64,000 bases of DNA from Stenocarpella maydis (Eukaryota > Ascomycota > Sordariomycetes > Diaporthales > Diaporthaceae). Shown piece after piece: positions 42,440-54,570 of the stretch (position 1 is the first letter of the stretch; every line of letters begins with the position of its first letter). The position numbers and the translations under genes are program-made. Under the pieces are notes generated by a model. That model was not told the origin of the DNA and searched no databases. It was given only the letters and a program-made list of their open reading frames with translations. The stretch spans positions 124,001 to 188,000 of the forward strand of contig NQMI01000002.1 in NCBI GenBank assembly GCA_002270565.1. The letters run 5' to 3'.

Positions 42440-43505
42440 ATGGCCGATATCCGGTTCAGAGTCCGAGGCCCGGGCTGGGTCGAGACGGTCACGGCAACGC
42501 CGGACTGGACCATCCAGAAGTTACTAGACCACCTGAGGGAGAAGCAGGGCGCAGAGCCATCCGCCCTCAAGTACGGCTACCCCCTCAAGAACATCGACCT
42601 CGGCAATACCGACGCAACCATCGGGCCCCTGAACCTAAAGGGCGAGGCCATCACCCTCGTGCCAAAGGAGGACATCAACAACAACGCCGCCGCCGCCGCC
42701 GCCGCCGCGCAGCAGCAGCCGCCAGGGGCGCCCACACCGACGAGGCCGGCCTTCAAGCCCAAGGCGGTGGAGCCCGACCACACGGTCATACCATGGCCCG
42801 AAAGGGACGGCTACCTCGCGCTGCGCGTCATGCCCGACGACAACTCGTGCATGTTCACAGCATTCGGCGGCGTGCTGCAGCGCGCCGACCCGGCGCCGGC
42901 GCTGCGCAGGGAGGTCGGCGAGTACATCCTGGCCCACCCGGACAAGTTCGATCGCGTCGTCCTCGAGATGGACCCGCGGCGGTATGCGCAGACGATGCTC
43001 TCGCCCGAGCGCTGGGGCGGCGCCATCGAGCTGGGCATCCTCTCGGACATCTACGACATTGAGATATGCTCCGTGGACGTAAAGGTGTGTATATTGATTT
43101 CTTGTCTTCCCAGGACCGAGGCAGGGTTTCATTAAAAAATAAAATAAAGACCTGACTGAAGCATCACAGACGCAGCGAGTAGACCGCTACGGCGAGGGCA
43201 AGGCGACCCGCTGCCTCCTCCTCTACTCGGGCATCCACTACGACCGCATAGCCTTTACCATGGACCTCAGCCTGCCCGTGGACTTTGATGAGACCAGGTG
43301 GGACACGGGCAACGACACCGTCGTCGAGATGGCGCAGCGCCTCGCCCGGCAGCTCAAGGACATGCACTACTACACCGACACCACCGACTTTGTCCTGCGG
43401 TGCGACGTCCCCGGGTGCGGCTGGGTCGGCGCGGGGGCCGCCGAGGCGAGCCAGCACATGAAGCAGACGGGCCACTCGGCCCTGAGCGAGATGGAGATTA
43501 CCTAG
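42440..43505 (+). CDS. OTU1: OTU-family deubiquitinase OTU1 (YOD1-like)
   Basis: Exons 42440-43084 and 43170-43505 (85-nt intron, phase 0) give 326 residues, near the 301 of yeast Otu1. Order: UBX-like ubiquitin fold (residues 1-78, FRVRGPGWVETVTAT), a poly-Ala/Gln linker, the OTU catalytic domain with MPDDNSCMFTAFGG (Asp134, catalytic Cys137) and SGIHYD (catalytic His238), and a C-terminal C2H2 finger with Cys293, Cys298, His311 and His317. Otu1 removes ubiquitin from substrates handled by Cdc48/p97 in the cytosol and nucleus. All catalytic and zinc-binding residues are intact. The start was chosen because the UBX-like fold begins immediately after it. Confidence 0.92.
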
Positions 43506-43771
43506 GGGCTCTTTCCGTTCGGGGCTGGCCCGCTGATGGGTGATGCGTTGCGACGCGTCGTTTGGGCATTGGGACAAGCGTTGGGGATTGACGATTTAGC
43601 GTGATAGAAGTTTCATGGGTTCGAGACCAGCAGGCACATATAAATCGGCGCATCCACACTCCATAGACGATCGTTTCTGTTATTCCATCACGGGACCACA
43701 GCACCGAGCTGAGCTCTTTAACACAGCTACAGATGAACAAGTGTGCATACCTCGCACGAGAACTTACTCGC

Positions 43772-45529
43772 TCACGACTTATACGTGAGCCCGCCGCCGT
43801 AGCTGTGCTCGCTGTTCTTGCCCCCCGCCGTGACCTTCCCCTCCGTGACGCCCGTCTCGAACGCGCAGGTGCCCATATCGAGCTTCCTGGCCGGCAGCGC
43901 GCCCGGCGAGATGTCAAAGTCGAAGATGTCGATTGGCAGGCCGATGGTGGTGCACGCGTTGGGTATGTCCACGATGCCCGCGACGTGGCCCTGCACGGGG
44001 GCGCACGACAGCAGGAGGTAGATCTGGTAGTCGCTGTAGCCGAAGCGGCGGAGGTACTCGATGACGCCTTTTGGCAGGGGAGGAGGGGGGGGTTGGTTAG
44101 CAAACAGGTCTGCCGGGTGGGAGTGCTCGCCACAAAGAGGAGAAGGGGGGGGGAGGGGACAACTCACGAAGTGTGGTCTGCCGGTACGCAACAGCAACAT
44201 CGAGATAGTGCTGCTTGCCGTGCTGGTCGACGCTGAACCCCTCAAAGTAGATGTACCTCCCCGGGCCGAACTGGGGCTCGACCGGCCCCGGGACGTAGAT
44301 GGGGCTCTTCATGGCCAGGTCAGCCACGCCGTTCCTGAGGACCTTGAAGTTGATGGTGATGACGCCTGCCATCTCGATGGCCCCGCAGAAGCTGATCTCG
44401 CCGTCGCCCTGGCTAAAGTGTAGGTCGCCCACGCTGAACTTGGCGCCGGGGACATGCACGGGGAGGTAGACCTTGCTGCCGCCTATGCCAGGCTCCCTCA
44501 TCAGCTCTGACTTGTCTTGACACTTGTGCCATAGGGTGGTTGGTGGTATAACGTACGCGAGAGGTTCTTGATGTCACAATTGCCCCCATGCTCTGGCCTC
44601 CCGGGCACGGTCCTTGCGCCCTCGCGCCCGATCTTGTCCGCCAGGCCGCCCTCGACGTCGCTTGCGCTCACTCCGCCAGGGTGGCAGTTGTGCGGCAGCG
44701 GCGGCAGCGCGACGTTCCTCCCGTCCTCGAGGCGCGAGCTGGCGATGAGCTCGGCCTCGCGCTCGTTCCACGTCGCCAGGACCTCCGGGGACGGCGCGCA
44801 GCCCAGGATGCCCGGGTGGATGAGACCCGCGAACTTGACGTGGGGGATGTGCCGCGAGGTGCAGTAGATGCCCTCAAAGTCCCAGATTGCCTTTGCGCTA
44901 CGTGTTTGTGGCGTGTGAGCGGGGAACATAGTTGAGGAGAAGGGGGGGGGGTGAGAAGGGTGGCTTACGCGGATGGGTATATCTCATCCAGGAACCCGCC
45001 GCCGTTGGACTTGTCGAATACCCCTGTGAAGCCCCATGGTTGGTCCTGGAAGGGCTGGACGTCCATTATCTCCACAAGAAGGACATCACCCGGCTGGGCG
45101 CCCTCAATCTCAAAGGGACCGGAAAGGTAGTGAATCTTGGTCAGGTCCACATTCCTCATGTCATCTGCAGAATCATTGTTCTTGATCTGGCCACCGGTCC
45201 TTCACGGAGTATCTGCATTAGAAACAGGCGTGTATTCCAATCCATGGCTCAGAGGTGGTTCGTGCATACCAGTCAACACACTCGATCTTGACAGTCTCAC
45301 CATCCTTGATCTTGCCGGCGAAAGGGACTGAGAGAATGTTCAGTTTCCGTCCATGAAACCGTCTAAGAATTCAAGGGTTTTCTCACTGTCTGGGTGCCAT
45401 CTATTCTGCCAGCCTGTTAGTTACAGGACGGCAGGGACTCTAGCGTACGTGACTTACATGAAGCTGAGGGTGTTCGCTAGCAGGCTTGTCAAGGTTGACC
45501 TTGCAGACTGTCCGGATTTCACCAGGCAT
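43772..45529 (-). CDS. fmdS: Formamidase
   Basis: Seven exons: 45529-45458, 45405-45387, 45327-45270, 45199-44969, 44897-44557, 44482-44168 and 44067-43772, all in phase, giving 443 residues. The N-terminus MPGEIRTVCKVNLDKPASEH and then NRWHPDIPFAG is characteristic of the fungal FmdS/AmdA-FmdA family. Further signatures are WTGGQIKNNDSADD, YLSGPFEIEGAQPGDVLLVE, GFTGVFDKSNGGGF, FAGLIHPGILGCAPS, GGNCDIKNLSRGSKVYLPV and SVGDLHFSQGDGEISFCGAIE. The enzyme hydrolyses formamide to formate and ammonia in the cytosol, for nitrogen scavenging. The second exon is only 19 nt. Reading through the second intron stays open briefly (SEKTLEF...) but that segment is absent from the family. Confidence 0.92.
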
Positions 45530-46090
45530 ATTGATCGGGTTGTACAATGCTTGACAGATGCTGCCCCAGATATGGATATGGGGATTTTATCACGAGGCAA
45601 TGTCTAGGTGTCTTGCTGCTGCCACCATAACCGCGGGTCTGTAATTATATCACATCTCGCGGACTACCCCGCACAAGCGTACGGCAGTACCATTCGTACC
45701 CAGACGAACTCTTACTTGGACGACGTAATGAAATCTGACTATACAGATTAGGGCGGTCGTTATCGGGGAGTTGATAGTTGACGGCTCGAGAACGAACCCG
45801 ACGGCTTATCTGGGGCAACTTGCCCAATCCCGAGTTTGGCCGCAGCCCGCCCGCCCGGATCGGCCAACCCCTCGTCCCCACATCTCCGCAGATAAGACGG
45901 CCGAGTCAATCGTCAGTACGTGGTTTGGGAGGTTGAGCCCGTCCAGTTGTCATCCCAAGTTGCCCAGTACGTAAGACAATGGGAAAGAGTATCTACATTC
46001 TTGCCCACCCCCTCCGGTCTCACGCATCATAATGAGTTTGTATCACTGAAGCGCATTCAACACATTCATCATCTAACAGTTGCATCGCGG
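45530..46090. other. Spacer between formamidase and the UsgS-like gene
   Basis: Formamidase promoter side and UsgS-like 3' flank. No gene recognised. A GATA element search would be relevant for nitrogen control; CTATC/GATAA occurs near 45800-45895 but was not assessed systematically. Confidence 0.4.
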
Positions 46091-47497
46091 CTAGAGATCT
46101 GCCGGGCGGGAGTCGGGATGAGGATCCACTTCGGAGTACGCAGGTGGCTCGTCATGGATCTTATCCAGACTTGACAGAGGCAGGCTGAGGAACTTTTGCT
46201 TGTTCCTCCACTCCTGCTGGCTCGCAGCGAAACCATCGCTGCGGCTGGGCGGTGGTGGCGGATCCGTGACCTTGGTAATGAGGTACGCGGTCGACGCCTC
46301 GGCGATGCCATAGATCAGCACACCCAGGAGCGGCACCCGGAGCAGGATGTAAAAGCCAATGCCGAAGCCGAAAAGCAGCCCCTCGCGGCTGCGGAACCAG
46401 TTGCGCTTCTCCTGCTTGTTTAAGCGGATGCGGGCGAAATAGGGCTCGAGGAGCTCGCGCATGAGGCTGCGGGACGCGAAGTACGTCTGGAGGAAGATGA
46501 CGAGGTATCTCCGCGGGAGGAAGATGCCCGTGCCGAAGATGACAGAGGCCGGGCCGAGGCCGACTGCCTTGTTGAAGGTGTAGAAACTGGCAGCAGGCAG
46601 GACGAATCGACCGACGACGGGCAGGTATGACAGCAGGTAAACTCCGAGCGAGATGGAGGCCTTGCGGGCAAACCTGTAGAGGAACATGGAGACGGCCTCC
46701 GCGGTGCTGGTGGTGTGGGTGCTGCCGTCGCGGGTCGAGTACTGCCTCAGATTGGGATAGTACATGTCGCGGAGTTGCTTGGGGTCGTCGTGCTTGTGTT
46801 TCTGAACGTACGTCACATCCACCCACCTCAGTGACTCCATGAAGCTGTTTCTGGTCAGACAACAAGAACAATGAGCCAGGTTGGACCACGTGGTTGGACT
46901 CACAGGTTGTCTAGCGTGGGAGTGACATAACGCATCAATGTCATGAGGAACAGTGGCACCTGCAAGACATAGTTTGCGATAAAATTGAGACCTTCAAGGA
47001 TCTTGTCATCCCAGGTGACAGAGTCCAGACTGAATATGAGAGACAGGAACCATAGGAGGACGCGGATGCCGAGGATCTGAGCAGGGCGTGTGAGCACGTG
47101 TCATGGTGTAGACAGGGAGACTAGGCACGTACTGGGATGTAGATGGCAAGACGGATGGCTATGCCAGCAGCGACGGCGATTGCGGCCTGTCGATAGTGCT
47201 GAGAGGTGAACAAGGCAGGGTTCTGAAGCGCGCGATGTGCTATTTGTGTCTGTCAGCGCCAAGGAACAATATATGTAATATAGCCCCACAGGAGTGAGGG
47301 TGTCGCGTAGGGATGTATCTACCTCCAACCAGGGTGAGCTGGATACCTCGGAGGATGGCGTTTATGTCAAAGTGGGAGATGTCAAATGCCTGCTTGAGCT
47401 TCTCCTTGTCAATCTCAATGGGTGAAGACTGCTGCTGGGCTTGCTGATGGCCTGGGGGCCTCCTCTCGCGGGCCTCCATGATGATGAAGATGTCCAA
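46091..47497 (-). CDS. Multi-pass membrane protein, UsgS-like
   Basis: Four exons: 47497-47323, 47239-47133, 47076-46904 and 46850-46091, in phase, giving 404 residues (397 if translation begins at the second ATG, 47479). A polar N-terminus precedes FDINAILRGIQLTLVG. Several hydrophobic segments follow (AAIAVAAGIAIRLAIYIP, VLLWFLSLIF, LQVPLFLMTLMRYVTPTLDN), then FMESLRWVDVTYVQKHK, LVIFLQTYFASRSLMRELLEPYF, and LLFGFGIGFYILLRVPLLGV. It ends with a Pro-rich cytoplasmic tail containing PPAY. I recognise the family as the fungal transmembrane protein annotated UsgS; its role is not known. The location is probably an internal membrane or the plasma membrane. Confidence 0.75.
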
Positions 47498-48839
47498 GTT
47501 GGTAGGTATCCCGGCTCGGAGTTTCGAGGAAAGTTTGGATGCGGCACAAATGGTGACTATGGACTGGTATGTGGTCGAGTAGGCGGGTGGTGGGCTGTGT
47601 GCTGTCTGTGTATGCTCGGCGGGGACACCCGAGCGATGATGTCAGCTCCTGGCCGAGCCACAACAAGAAGCGGAGGACGGCAGGACGGGAGGCGGCAGAC
47701 GGCAGACAGTAAACGCAGAACGGCGGGACGGTGGTCCGTGGGACGATAGATCTAGTCAGAAACGGACAAGACCAGCCTTGCACAGCATCAAGCATGGGCC
47801 ATCCCCCGGGACAGGGGTCCTGAGGTCCCCTGGTCCCTTGGGTTGGCCGTCCAGTGTACGCAGTAGTAGACTAGCTAGACCATCAAGCCACCCCCGAATC
47901 GGTTCATTATTCCCAGGTTGGTCTCAATTAATACCCCATCCGACAGGGAGACAAGCTGCACAGCTGCCATGACGATCAAGCAGTCAAGCCAGTCCATCAG
48001 ATGATATTTTGCTAGAGGACAAACACCCCAGACATCCAAACGATTCAAACATTCAAAAACATGCCACTCAGGCCAGCCAGCCATCATTTGTCGTGAGATG
48101 CTGGGCGTTACGCCTTCTCTTCCAGCAGGATGCAGCAGCCAATGCGGTGGTTGGGGGCTGGAATGCAAGCTGATTCGATATGCGAGTGAGTGGGGGGGAC
48201 AATAGTGTACGTGGACATCTACAGATTGAAAGTGACAACAAATGGGTTACCGTTACTCACTCCTAATTTCAACCCCTGCGCCAAAGCTGCACAACTGCTG
48301 CAAGACGGTGGGTGCCAGCCTGTGCCCGTGCCTGTGCGGTGGGTGCATTGTGCTCCTCCTCCGGGTCCGTACCTGAGCCTAGCCTTTTCCTATGGTAGCA
48401 TTTCCCGAGAGGGACTCCAGATCGACATACAACCCCGTCGACCACTCTACTAATTCCCTCTACTCGAACTTTATAACCCTCATCCAGTCTTCTTCCCTCG
48501 CTCGTCATTGGGAATTCAAATTCTGTCCCTCCGGCTGACCAAGAACATCAGCATCATCTGCAGCTCGGCCTTGGTCAAAGCTCTGCCAGCATCGTTCGAC
48601 TCGTGTCTCAAAGTCCTTCTCGATGAACTGATTCTCCTCCAACCTGCGACCGACACCTGGGTCACGTAATTCCTACTTTGCTCGCCACCCAACCCCTCCA
48701 GTCCCTCCACGCGCCCGTCCTTCTTGCCATGTCGACTCTCGCCTCCCCTCCTCTGCTCTAGACATGATTGTCTGACAAGACTTGACCAACCTCACCGTCA
48801 TCCAAGCCATCCCATCCATCACGCCGCCCATTGTTAATC
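47498..48839. other. Divergent promoter region between UsgS-like gene and INP1
   Basis: No gene recognised. CT-rich leader sequence precedes the INP1 start (about 48,700-48,840). Confidence 0.45.
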
Positions 48840-51463
48840 ATGGACCAACTTCGACCTCCAGGCGACGGCCTGCCCTTCCCCGCCCCTCGACGCCATTCCA
48901 CCGTCCCGACCTCTTTCCAGCCAGCTCCCTCGCGCCCTGCCTCAAACTCCGTCTCCAGTAATGGCTCCGTCGAGACCCTCTTCAACCACCCTTCCGTCAG
49001 GATAGTCGCCTTTTCTGCCGGGAAATCCGCCTTTGACCGGCTTGGTTCCGCAGCCGAGGATAAGCCCGGCTCACTGCCCTCCTCGTCCCAGTTCGAGAGA
49101 ACTCTCGCTGTTGGTATGTGCAAAGCTGCGCCGCTATCTTGAACACCGTTGAACGCCCCTTGCTAAAGACACGTTTAGGTGCTTTCCAGATCTACCGAGC
49201 CCCTGGGTCTGTCGCATTCCTACGATGCGGTTCAGCACTGCAGCCCATCCTCCCAAAGAGCCAATGCTGGGTTCTCGAGGAGAATCTAAGCAAATTCGCT
49301 CTGCAGATCCGGAAACCGAATTATTGGAGAATTGAGGTCCCCGTCAGCGATGACGAGGATACGCGGAGGGTAGAGGTGCTACGCGAGATCCTGGATAAGA
49401 TACTACAGTTCGAGAAGACGCCATGCCCCTTCGAGCGGGACTTTGCTGTCCAGCTGCCCGAGAGACCCACGCCAGTCAAGAAGCGGCCATGGACCCCTCC
49501 AGTCCGGACTGTATCCATGAACTGGCCCCCACAGCCAGTCACCCCTCCTCCTGAATTTGCGACTCGGACAAGGTTCTACAATCCGAATGCGCGGAGGCAT
49601 TCCGACTTTGGGGTGGATTTGTCAAAAAGCAGTCCTGCGCCCGAGACACCCAAAGCAAAGACCGAAGGAAGTGCCGGAGATGGGTCAGCGAGGTTCGGCA
49701 CACCCACGAGGCCCCCATCGCGCCGGATATTGGAGACAATGGAGACGCCCCGCCACGAGACAATCCCAGAGGAGGTGGCTTCTGACGAGGCGAAACCTGA
49801 TTTCAACATCAAATTCAGGTCGGTACTGGAGGAACCAGAGCTACTCACGCCACCCCTTACCGCGGTTCCGCGTGAGCTGGCCAGCGATCCAGCCGAGCCC
49901 AGTCCAGACACGCCTGCGCCTACCGCGACAGAGGCCAAGGCTGCAGAAGACCTAGAAGCAAGCCCAAAGGCACCAGAACCACAGAGGACTCTAGCTGTTG
50001 CAAAGAGGCGCGAGCCTATCTGGATAACCAAGAGTCCGTCCGCTACGACTAGGAAGGCGCAACGGCCAGCACGGCCAAAGGCGCAATCAGCAGGGCCAGC
50101 ACCATCAGCCGCCCTACGCAGTCAGAGTGCAAGCACGGTAGAGACTGCCGAGAAGTCCGGGGATAGCGCAGACCAAGACGTACCATCGACGGCGGATAGT
50201 GCGGGCCGGAGAGGCTCGAAAGACTCTGATTCCGGGGGCGATGGTTCAATAGAAGGTGCCGGGCAAATGCGATTGAGGCGGACCAGGGTGGCAGCCTTTG
50301 CATCCAGGCGTGCTGCTACGGCACCTCCACTGAGACTCCGAACGTCGACGCCATCCTTGCATCTGCAAGAGGAAACCCCAGAGGAAGTGACCCGGCCTAG
50401 CTCACCAGCTGAGTCGTCAGATTCCTTCCACAGCACCCAGTCGTGGCACTCACCTCTTGCCCCTCCTTCGCCGCCCATGTCCCCAAGCCGGACATACCCG
50501 TATCCACATGAAGACATCCCCTTGGCAAGAACAGGTGATGGATCAGAGTCTGCAGCTACTCCTACAGTGTCAATCTGGGAGAAGGGCTCGACGGGCGCCG
50601 TTGCGGGTAGTGGGGCTGGCACACCCATCACCCCATTTTATAACGATCATAATCCTGATGCTGAGGCCGAAAATAAGGATGACGTGAAGCCATCAGACGT
50701 GCCTGAAATAGGAATCCAGGCTATTCCTATCACAAGAAGCGTTGTAGAAAAAGAGACATCCGAACACACCCCAGCCGCAGATACCGACTCGCTCTCAACG
50801 TCCTGGTCGTCCGCCGCGTCTCGCACCTCGTCGCCAGGATCAAACACCGCCATGCGCCATCGCGCAGCGACGACATCAGTCTCCATCTCCCACACCAGCC
50901 CGCGCGGCCTGTCCCCACTGCCCCCACCAGCCAACCTCTTCACCCCCCGGCAAGGCCTCCGGCGGCTCCCGTCGACGGCCGAACTCTCGGGCCACGCCTC
51001 CTCGGCGGTCAAGAGGATCCGGCGCATCCCGAGCACCATCCTCAACAAGACGTGCGAGATGATTTTCGGCCCGCCCGCGCACCTCATCAACCTGATGCTG
51101 AAGGTGGCGGCGCGCATCGCGGCGGGCGAATTCCGCGGCTTCGTGTTTGGCATGGGCGAGGGAGGCGAGGTGGTTGACGTCCGCTGGGACTGGAGCGACA
51201 ACGACGATATCGACGACGAGGGCGCCGCGCTCGAGGGATGGGACGAGTCGGACTTTGACTTTGGGGACGATGACGCGCGCAGGCGGACGAGGGCGCGTGC
51301 GCGTGCGCAGGCGCAGGCTCCCCGCGGGCGGAAGCCGATGAGGGCTAGCTTTGCGGCCGTGGACCTCTCGAGGCCCGCGAGGTTGCCCGGGAAGGCTTTT
51401 GCGTACCAGGACCCCTGGGACGACGGTGACGAGGATCCGAGTCGTAGCTGGGGCGTTGACTAG
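48840..51463 (+). CDS. INP1: INP1-like peroxisome inheritance protein
   Basis: Exon 1 48840-49113 and exon 2 49179-51463 join inside a Gly codon to give 852 residues. The conserved Inp1 region begins just after the intron: GAFQIYRAPGSVAFLRCGS, then LQPILPKSQCWVLEENLSKF and RKPNYWRIEVPVSDDED. This PH-like domain is followed by a long Pro/Ser/Thr-rich disordered region, and a C-terminal conserved block (GLRRLPSTAELSGHA, IPSTILNKTCEMIFGPPAHL) with an amphipathic or hydrophobic stretch. In yeast Inp1 tethers peroxisomes, through Pex3, at the mother-cell cortex/ER. The tail is acidic and Arg-rich and low in complexity. Confidence 0.82.
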
Positions 51464-52793
51464 AGGTAGTGTAATTTTGTGAGGGTGGGGGTGTCATTGA
51501 CTGGAGTTGTGACAGGCCTGAGAATAGGATCAGCCACGCGAGAGGGCGAACTCCGGACCTAGGTGTGAGAAGGAAGATACCACGAAGGCATGCATGGTCG
51601 GCGTTCTCATATACGGAGGGAAGGCCCTGGCCTGCCACAGGAGCAGATTTGAAGCTGTCTTGTTTGATGTATAGTACAGAGTCGGACCGAAGTCTGGGGG
51701 TCCCTACACTGTTTGGTGTATTGTATAAGCCCGTGGTCACGGGACAAGAGAGAAGAGTAATGACCATCCATCTGCATATATCTATCGTCTTGGCCACAGT
51801 GTGATCTACCCAGGTGCATACCAATGCCTGATGGTCGTTCGACCCGGGAAACGAGCCGAGACTAGAATGAGACTCAGACTCGCTGCTGTGGGCTGCCTTG
51901 CGCCACTCCTCTCCGAGCTAAGATCTCGACGGGTTGTGGGCTGGGCATATTTGTTCATTTTGATGCCTTGAGCGAATGCGAGCAGTCGAAACTCTCTGCT
52001 TCTGTGTATGCGCGGCTCATCTGGATACATGTACGATATGTGCCTCCCCTCCCGTCTCCCGTCTCGTGCCTCGCCATATTCATTCCCCAGACGCACACCC
52101 GCATTCTTCTGTATACAACCCCCCGTTCCTGCCCCTTGCCCCACCCCCCCCGGGAGGGGAGAGAAAAAAAAAGAAGAAAGAAAAGGATGGATGATTAGAC
52201 ATCGCCGATTCTCTCCATCCTCGCGATGCCCCCCTCGATCTCAGGTCACTTCAGCAAATAATCGGGAATAAGGAGAACAAGTTGAAACCAGCCGGTGTCC
52301 AGATTATATCTTAACAAAGTCCCGGCCGGGCCAGAGAATTTAAGTAGAAAAAATTGAAGAAAAAGGAAAGGAGGAAAGACAAAAAAAGAAGCCTGTGGAT
52401 CAATCCATGGCCGAGGAAGGGAAGGAAGAAAGAAAATAGAGAGCGAGAGAACCACCCCGAAAACGCCGTTTCGATATGCAATTGTACCTCATCATCCCGT
52501 GATTTGTCCCTGGCTCCCATGACGAGAAAGAACCATCCTAGTCTGAGTGACCTCTGGCCGGCCCGCGCGCCGGCCCCCCCCCCCTTCTATGCATGTTCGC
52601 TCTCCGTCCACCCGGCTGCGCCGCTTGTCCTCTGCTCTGCTCCGCTCTGCGGCGTTCAAACAAGAATAACACCGCTCATCAATCTGCCACTCCATATTCA
52701 ACACTCACCATCCACTGTGCCAAGTCTCCCAACCCATGCACCACCCCTGGCTTTCATTCCACCCCGACTCACCCCCCGACTGTGGCTCTGCCT
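51464..52793. other. Spacer between convergent INP1 and SDS23 genes
   Basis: 3' untranslated regions of both neighbours are expected here. C-rich and A-rich tracts near 52,140-52,190 and A-rich 52,330-52,440. No gene recognised. Confidence 0.45.
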
Positions 52794-54570
52794 TCACCTC
52801 CGAAAATCCAGGCTCCTCCTGTTCCTATCCCCATCCAGACTAGGCCTGACCGACGAGCTGGAGCTCCTTCTCCGCATAGCACGCTGCTCGCCGGGGTCGG
52901 CCGGGTTGAGCCCAGACGACCGCGCAAACAGGTTCAGAATGTCCGTCAGCGAGACGACGCCGGTCAGGCGGCCGGAGAGGCGCGCCCCGGGCAGAGCTGC
53001 GGCGGGCACGGACGAGGAGCCTGGCACCCCGGGGGTGTTTGTGGGCGAGAAGACGGACGAGGACATGGGGAGGGGCGAGGGCGGGGCTGAGGCCTGGTTC
53101 TGGGGGGCGTTGTTAAGGGAGGCCGCGGGGGCGGAGGGGGAGGTGGAGGCTGAGGCTGAGGTGCTGTTGGCATTGCTGCTGTTGCCGGCTGTCGCCGCTG
53201 CGCCGGCCACGTTAGTAGTGTGCCCGCTTGTGCTCTGTACTGCGGCCGCGTTGCCGCCCGTGCTCCAGGTGTTTGTGTTGGTGCCGACTGGCCCGAGGAG
53301 GGGCGTCGCCGGGGCGCTGGGGCTTGGGCTCGCGCTCTCGACGACCCACATCCTGTGGGAGCGGGTGGCAACGAGCTTGGCTACCGTGGCGGCGAGGGTC
53401 TGGTAGGGGTTGACGTAGAAGACGGGGACGGAGTCGCGGCCCTTTTCCATGCCGCGCTCGGAGAGGATGACGGTGATGAAGTGCATGCAGGTGGACTGGA
53501 GGAGCGGGAGGGAGGCGGCCGAGGTGAGGAGGCGCACGTCGGCGCTCGAGATGTTGCCGACGACGTTGGAGGCGTTGTCGACGACGGCGACCGAGGTGAT
53601 GCCCTCGTTGGACATGAGCACCAAGGCTTCCGCGACGGGTGCGTCGGCGCTGTAGGGTGGAAAGGAAATTACTATTAGCTTGGGACAATCATAAAGTCGT
53701 TGATGGAGCGGCATACTTGATGGAGATTATGTGTTGCGAACCGATCTGCAGGTCTCTCAGCAGCACGGGGTACAGCCTCTCGATGACGGGGAAGTTGATG
53801 CCCTCGTTCCAGAAGAACTCGAGGACCTTGAGCTGCGACAAGACGCCGACGACCTCGCCCTCCTGGCTCGTAATCAGGAGGCGGTGGATGCCGCTCCCAA
53901 AGACCTCGATGGCGCCGGGGAGGAAGGTCTCGGGCGGCAGCGAGACGAGCTGCTCGTGGCGGCAGATGGGCTGTATGTCCCTGAGGGGGATGGCCTCCCT
54001 CTCCCTGGCGCGGGTGGCAATGGTGTCGTACAGGGCGACGTGGTCATCGTCGGGCCTGGCCAGGCCGACGACGGCGAGCAGGTAGGCGTTGAGGTCCCTG
54101 TAGTCGAAGGTGGAGACGGCCTTGTTCTGGGGGCCGTCCTTGACCAGCACACAGTTGCCGGCGATGTTGCCCTTGACCAGGGCCATGGTGGCCTCCTCGA
54201 CGCTGCTGTCGAGGTCGACCCAGCGCACCTCGTCGGTGTTGAGGGCGACAAGCTCGCCGACCTGGACCTCGCGCCAGTCGCGCCCTGCGAACTTTGGGTT
54301 GGGCTGGCGGGACGAGGGCGGGTGGTTGATGAGGTCCTGGACGGCGGCCTGGGTGAAGGACGGATGGCGGGAGGCTCGGGGCGAGGGCGGGGCATGGTGG
54401 TTGCGCAGGTTCTCTGCGAAGCTGGAGCGATGGGCGTGCGAGTGGACGGACTTGTGGAGGGAGGAGCTGGAGGGCGATCGCTGTGGGAGGTTCGGGTGGG
54501 CGATCTTGTCGAGGCTGGTGCCCGAGGATGCTGGCGAGGGCTGCTTGCCCTGCTGGTGTTGTTGGTCCAT
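52794..54570 (-). CDS. SDS23: SDS23-like CBS-domain protein
   Basis: Exon 1 54570-53717 and exon 2 53649-52794 (67-nt intron, phase 2) give 569 residues. A Ser/His/Gln-rich N-terminus is followed by CBS repeats: [20 protein letters not shown]... GNCVLVKDG, then [32 protein letters not shown]... [20 protein letters not shown], and [17 protein letters not shown]... HRMWVVES. A Ser/Ala/Asn-rich insert interrupts the last CBS pair before [17 protein letters not shown]. The C-terminus is basic ([17 protein letters not shown]). Sds23/Psp1/Moc1 proteins inhibit PP2A-type phosphatases and link glucose status to cell-cycle progress, in cytoplasm and nucleus. The start was chosen at [10 protein letters not shown], after a leader without conserved sequence. 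Confidence 0.88.

Noticed and set aside
45328..45386. Intron 2 of formamidase as coding sequence (SEKTLEFLDG...)
   Set aside because: It has a GTGAGA donor, a CTGAAC branch point and a CAG acceptor, its frame stops before the next conserved block, and removing it restores HPDIPFAGK.
53220..53678. Plus-strand open frames opposite SDS23 and other genes
   Set aside because: These are complementary shadows of GC-rich coding exons with no family resemblance.
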